From assembly GCA_018818235.1 (NCBI GenBank), contig JAHISE010000054.1, positions 1 through 18,313 on the forward strand: 18,313 nt of DNA, read 5' to 3'. This stretch comes from Patescibacteria group bacterium. GTDB taxonomy: Bacteria > Patescibacteriota > Gracilibacteria > Peribacterales > Peribacteraceae. The notes beneath the pieces are model-generated. The model had not been told where the DNA came from. It searched no databases and saw only the letters and a list, made by a program, of their open reading frames with translations. The stretch's first letter is position 1; every line of letters begins with the position of its first letter. Shown here piece after piece: positions 1 through 6,543 of this stretch. The translations under genes and the position numbers were made by a program.

Positions 1-17
1 GGGGGAGAGGATGGGTG
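1..17. repeat. Partial copy of a G-rich intergenic repeat at the window edge
   Basis: The first 17 bases (GGGGGAGAGGATGGGTG) closely match one arm of the hairpin repeat at 1132-1168, where GGGGGAGAGG is followed by CAGGGTGAGG, in the same orientation. The copy is cut by the window start, so its left half is not visible. The two copies bracket the first sulfotransferase gene. The remaining bases to 118 hold no ORF or clear regulatory site that I can see. Confidence 0.45.
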
Positions 18-118
18 GCCATTCGATATGACTCATGGTCACTCATAGATATTACTTGCAACAAGATTGTTGGCCACACTGAGTAATGTCGAAGTGTGAG
101 GGGGATACAAGGTTAGTT

Positions 119-1081
119 TTATTTAAAATGCAAATTGGTATAAAGCGACTTTTGTGATTGCTCCCACCAACGTGTTGCATACCCACCAAAATATTCATGC
201 AATCGAAAAATCTTTTCGTTATACATTTGTGCTAAAAAGGCTTCAAGATGAGAAGGCATTGGTATATTTATCCCTTCACCAATTCTTTCGGAAACATTCT
301 TTGGGATAAAATCCAAAGAATCACTGACTCCAAGAAACGAAAATAATCGTAAAAGTAAATCCTGAGGACATTCAATGATTTCATCATAAAATCCAATAAA
401 AATTTGCTCTTTGGGATAAAAAGATTCCCAATTATTTAATGTATTAATGTATTCATTCCAACCTATAGAATCCATACTTTTAACCTCATTAATCCAATCT
501 TCATCTTTTAATTCTTCTGCCTTTTTTTTATCCCATTGCAGCAATTTTATCCTCGCCTGAGACCAAGCTCTTTCGATAGGATTTCTAATCATGAAAATTA
601 TTTTTGCATTTGGCATAACCCGGTGAACATGCGCTATCTGTTCTTTTTCTAAAATCGCATATGCAGGGGTGATTTCACCTTTTACTTTTCCTATTCCTGC
701 TCTAAACAAAGATTCATACCAATTGTCATTCCATGATCCTAAAAGATACTTAACAATTAATGGAACATCTCCATATTTGCCTTTTCCACACAAACATCTT
801 TGAATTGACCGTTTTAATAGTAACTTTTTCCGCCAGTTAAAGAACTTTTTTCTGTTCAAATTACTAAAGTAATGTGCTTCCTTTATCGGAAGCATCCAAA
901 TTTCAGGATGAAAAGACAAACATCTGGAAAGCCATGAAGTTCCTGATCGCATCGCACCAATACCCAAAAAATCCGGGAAGCATGATTTTTGATCACTGCC
1001 AATGGATGCATTTGTTATTGAAATCGATTCTTCATGCTTCATAAGCAAGCTTGTTATACTAATTACATTTAATAGTATCAT
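119..1081 (-). CDS. Sulfotransferase, PAPS-dependent type (carbohydrate sulfotransferase-like)
   Basis: Probable sulfotransferase moving sulfate from PAPS to a glycan hydroxyl or amine. Numbered from the longest frame (TTG at 1096), it has the 5'-phosphosulfate loop GAMRSGTSWL at residues 47-56 and the 3'-phosphate-binding strand and helix IRNPIERAWSQ at 170-180. Both are hallmarks of the Sulfotransfer family, and the length of about 320 aa is normal. HPEIWMLPIKEAHYF (63-77) is the usual segment after the loop, and GEITPAY (140-146) is also typical. I place the start at the ATG at 1081, which has AGGA close upstream. TTG 1096, GTG 1093 and ATG 1042 are alternatives, and the catalytic domain begins only near residue 43. 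It is the last gene of a minus-strand operon and starts just after the stop of the second sulfotransferase. The acceptor is unknown. The family call is firm. Confidence 0.88.
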   Translation of the reverse strand: MILLNVISITSLLMKHEESISITNASIGSDQKSCFPDFLGIGAMRSGTSWLSRCLSFHPEIWMLPIKEAHYFSNLNRKKFFNWRKKLLLKRSIQRCLCGKGKYGDVPLIVKYLLGSWNDNWYESLFRAGIGKVKGEITPAYAILEKEQIAHVHRVMPNAKIIFMIRNPIERAWSQARIKLLQWDKKKAEELKDEDWINEVKSMDSIGWNEYINTLNNWESFYPKEQIFIGFYDEIIECPQDLLLRLFSFLGVSDSLDFIPKNVSERIGEGINIPMPSHLEAFLAQMYNEKIFRLHEYFGGYATRWWEQSQKSLYTNLHFK

Positions 1082-1103
1082 ATATTCCTGCACCAATTGA
1101 ATA

Positions 1104-1874
1104 CTAATATTCAGGGTCTTTTCCTTTTCTCCTCTCCCCCCTCAGGGGGAGAGGCAGGGTGAGGGGGGGCTGATAATAGTGATTATTTGAACTGGAATTG
1201 GTATTAGATATATTAACATTAGGAATGAAATCAACCGGCTCATCTTCGTAATTAAAAATTTTTAGTACCCATTCTTCCCTATCCAATACTCTTTGCTTTA
1301 AAGCCGGAGAATATTCGCATTGCTCAGGTAAATCAATATTGCCAGAAAAATTGTTTTTTAAAGAAGTTGAAAATAATTTTTCTTCATCAAAATTTTCACC
1401 GGCCAATGTAAGAGCAGTGACAAGATCCAAGTACAGATATTCCTGCTTACCAACAAAATCAACATAGCTTAAATCTTCACCTAAATACCATTGATAGATG
1501 GAAGTTACCATACCCCTTTCTGAAAATTTAAAACAATTGTCCACATATTCTTCGAAACTATCCGAAGCACAAGCCATATCAAAATCATTGTCTTTATCCC
1601 AGCCACAAACCATCTTGTACTTCCATATGGATTGATAAAACCTAAGTGGATGACGCACAAAGGCAAATCTAAACTTTCCTTCCAATACAGATGTATTAAC
1701 TGTGTCAAAGTTATTATGAAAATAACTGGTATTGTTGTACTCACTGGATTTTTTACAAAAAAAACAATTAACCTCATAAGATTTTATCTCCGCATTTTTT
1801 ATTGCGTGTCGAACCCATGTACCTCCTGTCCTTGGGATATGAAAGAAAACCGAATTTGGTAGAGCAAGTGCCAT
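1104..1874 (-). CDS. Sulfotransferase family 2-like protein with repeat-encoded C-terminal tail
   Basis: Short sulfotransferase of the kind that opens directly with the PAPS loop: HIPRTGGTW at residues 12-20, then the 3'-phosphate motif FAFVRHPLRFYQS at 70-82. It shares only these motifs with the neighbouring sulfotransferase, so the two probably have different acceptors. ATG 1874 is the natural start because the first beta-strand begins at residue 8. A GGTAGG sequence lies about 10 bases upstream and could act as a weak ribosome-binding site. Middle gene of the minus-strand operon, 25 bases after the glycosyltransferase stop and 22 bases before the next likely start. From about residue 235 the protein is translated from the G-rich hairpin repeat (tail QPPLTLPLPLRGERRKGK), so the original C-terminus has apparently been replaced or extended by repeat DNA. 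Confidence 0.82.
   Translation of the reverse strand: MALALPNSVFFHIPRTGGTWVRHAIKNAEIKSYEVNCFFCKKSSEYNNTSYFHNNFDTVNTSVLEGKFRFAFVRHPLRFYQSIWKYKMVCGWDKDNDFDMACASDSFEEYVDNCFKFSERGMVTSIYQWYLGEDLSYVDFVGKQEYLYLDLVTALTLAGENFDEEKLFSTSLKNNFSGNIDLPEQCEYSPALKQRVLDREEWVLKIFNYEDEPVDFIPNVNISNTNSSSNNHYYQPPLTLPLPLRGERRKGKDPEY
1132..1168. repeat. G-rich hairpin repeat inside the 3' end of a sulfotransferase gene
   Basis: CTCTCCCCC (1132-1140) and GGGGGAGAG (1145-1153) form a perfect 9 bp stem with the loop CTCA, followed by CAGGGTGAGGGGGG. It resembles a class of short intergenic repeats with the core CCCTCACCC...CTCTCCCCC that I know from many unrelated bacterial genomes. It lies within the reading frame of the sulfotransferase read on the minus strand. 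A partial second copy starts the window at 1-17. It could also act as a weak transcription terminator or mRNA stabiliser within the operon, but there is no T-run. Confidence 0.7.
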
Positions 1875-1899
1875 GGAAATCTAGCCTACCATACTACTT

Positions 1900-2733
1900 T
1901 CAAATCGTAAGCGGATCGCAAATAAGTCTGCAATCCTCCGGAGAATTATCTCTCCTGAACGCGTAAGCCTTTGCAATTTTCTCTAGTTCTTCCCTGGTAA
2001 TTTTTTTTGGATCACCACATCTGTCAACAAGCTCTTCCCACTGATAAATCTGACCTTCCTGTCTATCGGGATCTGATATATGACTTTTCCATCCTTTGAT
2101 AATTTTGTTTCTTAGTTGCTTTTCGCTCCGGATTGGAAAATGTGCAAGATATAACGAATGGTCAATATTTGGAGAAGGAGCATCCACTCCACACAATTCA
2201 TGATTTCCAAGCGGAAGATAGGCATTTATATTTTTTGCAAGCTCAATAGGTACAAAGATCTTGCAGTACTGTGGCGACTCAACCACTCGCCTGTTGATGA
2301 TTCTTAGCAAAACATCACTCTCGGAATCATCGTCCGCAGGCGTGGGAACATATGTACGCCATGGAATATTTGTCACACGGTCTTTGGGTAGACCACTGAT
2401 CTCTTGTTTTATTGTTGTACCCCCATCAACACAAAGAAATTCATCCGCATCAAGCGGCAAAATCCATTGCGGGTGCAATTCGGAAACAACTTCCCTCATA
2501 AGCCGTGTAAGCGCTTTCGATTGTCTGTGAACAGGAGAACTGTCTCCCCTTATATCCAAAGGAAATCCTTCCTGTTTTAATCTTTCTAAAATATCTCGAG
2601 ATGAATCTTCGGTCTTATGGAGAATAATTATCATTTTATCCAGATTTTCACAGTTTCTCCGTACAAACGACTCGATTATGTCTTCCTCGTTGCGTGCCCA
2701 GGTTATGGATATTATTGAAGGTTTTCTTTCCAT
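1900..2733 (-). CDS. Family 2 glycosyltransferase (PF13704-like)
   Basis: Glycosyltransferase of GT-A fold, 277 aa. The N-terminal strand with ISITWARNEEDII (8-20), the segment ending WILPLDADEF with the metal-binding DAD at 95-97, and a later LAHFPIRS...QL...K block (191-211) are typical of the Glyco_tranf_2_4 group. These proteins transfer sugars in surface glycan pathways. The reading frame extends to 2775, but that would overlap the divergent gene. The ATG at 2733 gives MERKPSIISITW, which puts the first beta-strand in place, and a GTAGGATAG sequence lies upstream. First gene of the minus-strand operon with the two sulfotransferases. The start is only 30 bases from the divergent start at 2764, so the promoters must overlap. 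The sugar donor cannot be told. Confidence 0.85.
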   Translation of the reverse strand: MERKPSIISITWARNEEDIIESFVRRNCENLDKMIIILHKTEDSSRDILERLKQEGFPLDIRGDSSPVHRQSKALTRLMREVVSELHPQWILPLDADEFLCVDGGTTIKQEISGLPKDRVTNIPWRTYVPTPADDDSESDVLLRIINRRVVESPQYCKIFVPIELAKNINAYLPLGNHELCGVDAPSPNIDHSLYLAHFPIRSEKQLRNKIIKGWKSHISDPDRQEGQIYQWEELVDRCGDPKKITREELEKIAKAYAFRRDNSPEDCRLICDPLTI

Positions 2734-2763
2734 GCGTGCTATCCTACGATTTGCGATAATTAA

Positions 2764-3591
2764 ATGAAAGTACAAACCGCTATCAAAAGGCTAACTGTAA
2801 AGGATCCGTCTAATACGTGGCTTAAACACAGCTTGTGGCTAAAAAAATACATCAAATGGAGGCTATTGGTAAAAAGAGAGTATGAGGTAAACGGAGATAC
2901 CAGGGGGACCTTTTTGGGAATAATACAAAACTACAAAAGACCTTATAACACACAACCTATAGTTCTTTCACTTCTTGCAACCCCCGCAATCGGGCAAGTA
3001 ATCGTTTCCAATAATAACCCAAGGTGCGATATAAATCGTTGGTTTAATCTGAAGCACAAGAATGTAAAAATTATTGAGCAAGAAAAAGAATGTAGCACTG
3101 CAGAGCGTTTCCGCATTGCAAGAAACAATCATTCTGAGTTTTACCTTGCGATTGACGATGATTTATTTTTGACACCTTTACAATTACAAAAAATTTGCGA
3201 TTCACTAATTGCAAATCCCAAGACTCCGCATGGAATTTGCGGGCAGTCTATGCAGGAAGACGGCTCATTTATTTATAACATTCACGGAAAAGACTGCCCG
3301 GTTGACGGAATAAACAGACTATACGCGTTTACCAATGATCATTTGAAAGAGTTCTTTCGCATAACGGAGCAGCTTGGAATCACAGAGGAATCCGACATGT
3401 GGTACAAAAGCTTATGGGATGACATGGCAATAAGCATGTCAGGATACGGCAAGCCTTGTTGTCTGAACGTAGATGAATATCTTGATTGTCCAACACAAAG
3501 CAATCATTCCGCAGCATGGAAGCAAAAAGGATTTTTTGAATACCGTGAGAATTTTTATAAACGTCTTATTAGTGCAAAATACTCTAAGTAG
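2764..3591 (+). CDS. GT64 (exostosin)-like glycosyltransferase
   Basis: GT-A glycosyltransferase, 275 aa. Key landmarks are LGIIQNYKRP (51-60), VIVSNNNP (79-86), ERFRIARN (114-121), the metal-binding triad in AIDDDLFL (129-136) and WDDMAISMS (218-226). This order of landmarks (short NxNP strand, ERFRIARN helix, DDD, then a late D/E-D-x-A motif) is what I would expect of GT64, the family containing the GlcNAc-transferring domain of animal exostosins. Bacterial members exist. A generic GT-A protein is the alternative. Residues 1-48 are basic and amphipathic, without a clear transmembrane segment. The ATG at 2764 has no Shine-Dalgarno. The gene converges with the methyltransferase and their ends overlap by 8 bases. 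Confidence 0.7.
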   Translation: MKVQTAIKRLTVKDPSNTWLKHSLWLKKYIKWRLLVKREYEVNGDTRGTFLGIIQNYKRPYNTQPIVLSLLATPAIGQVIVSNNNPRCDINRWFNLKHKNVKIIEQEKECSTAERFRIARNNHSEFYLAIDDDLFLTPLQLQKICDSLIANPKTPHGICGQSMQEDGSFIYNIHGKDCPVDGINRLYAFTNDHLKEFFRITEQLGITEESDMWYKSLWDDMAISMSGYGKPCCLNVDEYLDCPTQSNHSAAWKQKGFFEYRENFYKRLISAKYSK

Positions 3592-4255
3592 CAGCAGAAA
3601 GCCCAAATGCACTATCGGCTAAAACCGCGAAAGGGCGCTCGTCAGTTTTTTTCATAATTACCTGTCTGTCTTTATTTAATATCTGATAACTTCCCTCAAA
3701 AGCATTTAAAAACGAATCTATCGCACTGCGGGGATTATTCTTTGGATCACGATACATATTTAACTGATAATCATCGCAAATCATTACCCCACCGATATTT
3801 AATAGCGGCCAACACAAGATTATATCGGACAAAACATCTGCGGCCAAATGAGAGCCATCTATGTAAATAAAATCATAACTTGCGGGCTCAAGCCCTCTCA
3901 GAATTATTTGGGATTCCCCTTTAAGTTTCCTAACTTTTCTTGCAGACCCTGTTAAATTCACATTGTGATCAAATTTTTCTTCTAAAGATAAAACTTCAGG
4001 ATACGGTGGTCTCATACCCCAAAATGCTCCGTATTTCTCCAGCTGTTCCCCGTAAACATCAGGAAAAGTATCTATGCATGTAATGATGCTCTCTGTATGG
4101 GTAAGAATGTTATTAAGCAACCAACAGGTGCTCCTGCCTTCCCAGCTTCCGACTTCCAGAAAATTAAGATTCGGTTTGTCCTTAAAATCCTTTAGATACT
4201 CCTCCCATTTGGGGATATAGATCGTAAACCAGTCTGTGCTAAAGTGATAATCCAT
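3584..4255 (-). CDS. Class I SAM-dependent methyltransferase (Methyltransf_24 / CmcI-TylF-like)
   Basis: Predicted S-adenosylmethionine-dependent O-methyltransferase, 223 aa. Motif I is FLEVGSWEGRST (32-43), the acidic ribose-binding residue follows in CIDTFP (60-65), and YIDGSH (131-136) and ICDDY (159-163) complete the pattern of this family, which often methylates sugars or antibiotics in biosynthetic clusters. The DGSH and DDY pairs usually bind a divalent metal. The start ATG at 4255 is sensible since the fold begins at residue 30. It is divergent from the gene at 4301, 45 bases apart, and convergent with the GT64-like gene, overlapping it by 8 bases. A role in methylating a sugar of the glycan is inferred from context only. 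Confidence 0.83.
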   Translation of the reverse strand: MDYHFSTDWFTIYIPKWEEYLKDFKDKPNLNFLEVGSWEGRSTCWLLNNILTHTESIITCIDTFPDVYGEQLEKYGAFWGMRPPYPEVLSLEEKFDHNVNLTGSARKVRKLKGESQIILRGLEPASYDFIYIDGSHLAADVLSDIILCWPLLNIGGVMICDDYQLNMYRDPKNNPRSAIDSFLNAFEGSYQILNKDRQVIMKKTDERPFAVLADSAFGLSAAT

Positions 4256-4300
4256 ACTCTATACTCTACAAGACTAAGTCTAAAATTTCATTTATCTAAA

Positions 4301-6028
4301 ATGGAAAATCAAGCAACATCATCATCATCACGGAACACCAAGCCAAATAATCACTCAGAGGTTACCAATAGGTCAAAGGATAGGATACTTAGAAACTATT
4401 TGGAAATTCAGGATAATCGAGAGCAAGAAATTCTTAAACAAGAGATATCAGAACTTGAAAAAACCCTCCACAGGATAACAAACTCACGAAGCTGGAAATT
4501 GACCTGTTTCCTTAGGAGAGGAGAAGCAATGCTCAGGAATTTTCTAAAAATACGCCAACAAGAACTCCATGAGGAAGGCTTACAGGACACTAATGAAACC
4601 GATTTACCTGAAGCAGATACACAAACACACATGGTTTCCGGCACGCAAGAGGTTGCTGTGATTATCATTTGCTATAACTACGGGCATTATCTTCCGGAAG
4701 CAATAGAGAGTGTATTGGCTCAAACATATAAGCCGACAGAAATTATCGTTGTTGATGACAATTCAAGTGATAATACAAAAGAAGTAGCCGAGTCTTATAA
4801 TGATAAGGGAATTAGATATATCAGGGATAAATACGACCACCCATCAATAGCCAGAAATGAAGGTGCAAAGAATACATCTTCTGCGTTCATTATGTTTTTG
4901 GATGCAGACGACATACTTGAAAAAGATTACATACAAAAGTGTATTTCGCACATGAAAGACACATCTGTTGCAATCGTTTACGGCGATATGCATTTCTTTG
5001 GAAAACAAAATGCTCTAAAAATAAAACATGAGTTTGATCGGAATGAACTTTTTAAAGAAAACTATATTTCTTCGCATGCTTTAATCCGCAGACAAGCTTT
5101 CGATGTTGCAGGAGGATACAGAAATCTGAAAGGTGCACTTGAAGACTGGGACCTTTATAGAAGAATTCTCAACTACCCCTGGATAGCGAAAAAGGCAGAT
5201 ACAAAGATTTTTTACAGAACTCACAACTCCAATAGATCAAAAAGAATTCATGTAAAAAGTTGCGGCTTGTGGGAAAGAGCGGGCTTGCTTCATAATCCCA
5301 TAACCATATTTACTCCATTTGCAGGACGAAAAGAAACTTTCGAAAAATACTTGGAAGGACTTAAGAATCTGAACTTCAACCAAGATTTTATAAGACTACA
5401 TTGGTTTGATACAAGCGGAGACAAAGAATTCGGACAGATGTTAAAAAATGCAATGGCAACTCTTCCATTCGGTCGAACAACTTACACATCCGCTCCATTG
5501 CCGTCTTATTGGAACCATACTCCCGAAAACCTTATCAAGAATAGAGTCACAGGAACCGAAAAAGATAGATACTATTATGATCTAGCTCTTGTCTATGCAT
5601 ATAACAACCTGATAACTACATGCGATACTGAATTTGCACTTACTCTGGAAGATGATATTGTTCTAACTCCAAATTCATTAACAAAATTAATAAAAACTAT
5701 TAATAAGGATACTATAGTTGCAGTTCTTGCTTCTTATCCTTGCCAACTACAGGGATATCAATTGGTTTGGGTAAACGATAAAAACGACAAGCCAAGACTC
5801 ATACAAGAGCGTTTACAACACAAGATCACAAAAATTGACGGAGGAGGATTTGGCTGCTCCCTTTTCCGCATGAGCGCACTTAGAAAAATGCCAATATACA
5901 CAAGAGTCTACGAAAACCCCTCGGTATGGTACGACCATACGACCTTCGCTAACCTAAGGGCTCAAGGCGAGGTTTTGTGTAATTGGGAAGTGGAGGTTGA
6001 GCATTTGGAGACGGAGAGGTTTGTGTAA
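4301..6028 (+). CDS. Two-domain glycosyltransferase: coiled-coil/SRSW module, GT2 domain, second GT-A-like domain
   Basis: A 575 aa protein from the ATG at 4301. The frame is open to 4244, but that would overlap the divergent methyltransferase start. Order: polar Ser/Asn-rich head (1-25), short coiled coil (30-60), the motif NSRSWKLTCFLR (61-72), an acidic linker, then a classical GT2 domain from 117 with VAVIIICYNYGHYL, DDNSSD (152-157), DADD (201-204) and EDWDLYRR (281-288). A second part (333-570) carries LEDDIV (449-454) and GGGFGC (514-519), suggesting another GT-A domain. The same C-terminal part is found in the 6544-8085 product. No signal peptide or transmembrane helix is seen, so it is probably a cytoplasmic or membrane-associated enzyme. 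No Shine-Dalgarno. First gene of a plus-strand run of glycosyltransferases. Confidence 0.87.
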   Translation: MENQATSSSSRNTKPNNHSEVTNRSKDRILRNYLEIQDNREQEILKQEISELEKTLHRITNSRSWKLTCFLRRGEAMLRNFLKIRQQELHEEGLQDTNETDLPEADTQTHMVSGTQEVAVIIICYNYGHYLPEAIESVLAQTYKPTEIIVVDDNSSDNTKEVAESYNDKGIRYIRDKYDHPSIARNEGAKNTSSAFIMFLDADDILEKDYIQKCISHMKDTSVAIVYGDMHFFGKQNALKIKHEFDRNELFKENYISSHALIRRQAFDVAGGYRNLKGALEDWDLYRRILNYPWIAKKADTKIFYRTHNSNRSKRIHVKSCGLWERAGLLHNPITIFTPFAGRKETFEKYLEGLKNLNFNQDFIRLHWFDTSGDKEFGQMLKNAMATLPFGRTTYTSAPLPSYWNHTPENLIKNRVTGTEKDRYYYDLALVYAYNNLITTCDTEFALTLEDDIVLTPNSLTKLIKTINKDTIVAVLASYPCQLQGYQLVWVNDKNDKPRLIQERLQHKITKIDGGGFGCSLFRMSALRKMPIYTRVYENPSVWYDHTTFANLRAQGEVLCNWEVEVEHLETERFV

Positions 6029-6166
6029 TGACAATCGACAATCAACATTCAACAATCTACATTGAAAGCTGTGACAAAACAGCTGTCTCCTCAATTATGG
6101 ATCAGTAGAAAATTACGTGGATTTTGTTATAAATCCCAAAAATCAAGTACTGAAAAATTAAGCCAC

Positions 6167-6182
6167 GTCGTACATGTACGAC
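6167..6182. repeat. Perfect 16 bp palindrome
   Basis: GTCGTACATGTACGAC reads identically on both strands. It lies in the left half of the nested foldback and has no counterpart in the right half, so it was probably part of the inserted inner DNA. It could be a binding site for a dimeric protein, but nothing else supports this. Confidence 0.6.
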
Positions 6183-6272
6183 CATGGCAAGCAAAACTTA
6201 AATCAAAAAATACAAACCATAAGACTTGTCGTTGGAACTTGGGGAAGCTCTGAAAAACACATGAAATCGCAG

Positions 6273-6292
6273 CAGCGATTCTAAAATCGCTG
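6273..6292. repeat. Hairpin: 8 bp stem within the foldback core
   Basis: CAGCGATT (6273-6280), loop CTAA, AATCGCTG (6285-6292), perfectly paired. One of two independent stem-loops at the centre of the nested inverted repeat. Confidence 0.7.
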
Positions 6293-6299
6293 TGCTGTA

Positions 6300-6341
6300 C
6301 GGCGGTTTGTCATCATGAGCTTGTCGAATGACGAACCGCCG
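6300..6341. repeat. Hairpin with GAGCTTGTCGAA loop (REP-like)
   Basis: A 14 bp stem (6300-6313 with 6328-6341, a single G-T pair) encloses a 14-base loop containing GAGCTTGTCGA. CATGAGCTTGTCGAATGAC-type palindromes are familiar as dispersed short repeats in many bacterial genomes. It is more GC-rich than its surroundings and is the innermost layer of the foldback. Pairing is seen directly; the link to that repeat class rests on memory. Confidence 0.7.
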
Positions 6342-6543
6342 CTACGAGTTTTTCAGAGCTACCTTGTGGCTTAGAATTTGATATTTGCTTGATTTTTCAG
6401 TACTTGTGATTTGTTGCTTAGTTATTAACTCAAATATTCATCTCCACCGAATTATTTCCTGATCCTCAATTGTTTACAAAGTCGATCGTCGAATATCGAT
6501 TGTCGATTGTCAACTAACGTGCTACATTCCCTCCCCTACAATC

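Larger units (their letters stand above)
6099..6465. mobile_element. MITE-like foldback element, copy 1 (with nested insertion)
   Basis: Bounded by GGATCAG (6099) and CTGATCC (6465). Its left 54 bases match 14303-14356 at 50 positions, and its right 35 bases match 14379-14413 at 33 positions, so it is a second copy of the element at 14303-14413. Here about 256 extra bases sit at the AGTACT site near the centre, flanked by their own 20 bp inverted repeats (6144-6163, 6387-6406). The direct repeat TCCTCAATT lies at 6088-6096 and 6463-6471, a possible 9 bp target duplication although it overlaps the right end. No ORF of note lies inside. Non-autonomous mobility is inferred. Confidence 0.65.
6029..6512. 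repeat. Multi-layer nested inverted repeat (foldback element)
   Basis: Nearly the whole 515 bp gap is built from concentric inverted repeats. From outside in: 6029-6050 with 6491-6512 (20 of 22 bases pair), 6099-6120 with 6444-6465 (17 of 22, ends GGATCAG/CTGATCC), 6144-6163 with 6387-6406 (19 of 20, CAAGTACTGAAAAATyAAGC), and 6246-6258 with 6348-6360 (13 of 13, AGCTCTGAAAAAC). Two hairpins at the centre are listed separately, plus a perfect 16 bp palindrome at 6167-6182. No transposase is encoded, so this looks like nested non-autonomous (MITE-like) elements or a fossil of repeated insertions. The stop codon of the upstream glycosyltransferase directly abuts the outermost arm. Confidence 0.85.

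Noticed and set aside
1132..1153. Rho-independent terminator between the two sulfotransferase genes
   Set aside because: The stem is GC-rich but lies inside the coding frame and is not followed by a run of T on the minus strand.
6062..6253. 63-codon open frame inside the foldback
   Set aside because: It lies across inverted-repeat arms, has repeat-like composition and no recognisable motif; the corresponding frame does not survive in copy 2.
6513..6543. Upstream extension of the 6544 glycosyltransferase that might restore a coiled coil or SxSW motif
   Set aside because: Codons before the ATG show no SxSW motif or coiled-coil pattern in any frame and run quickly into the foldback arm.
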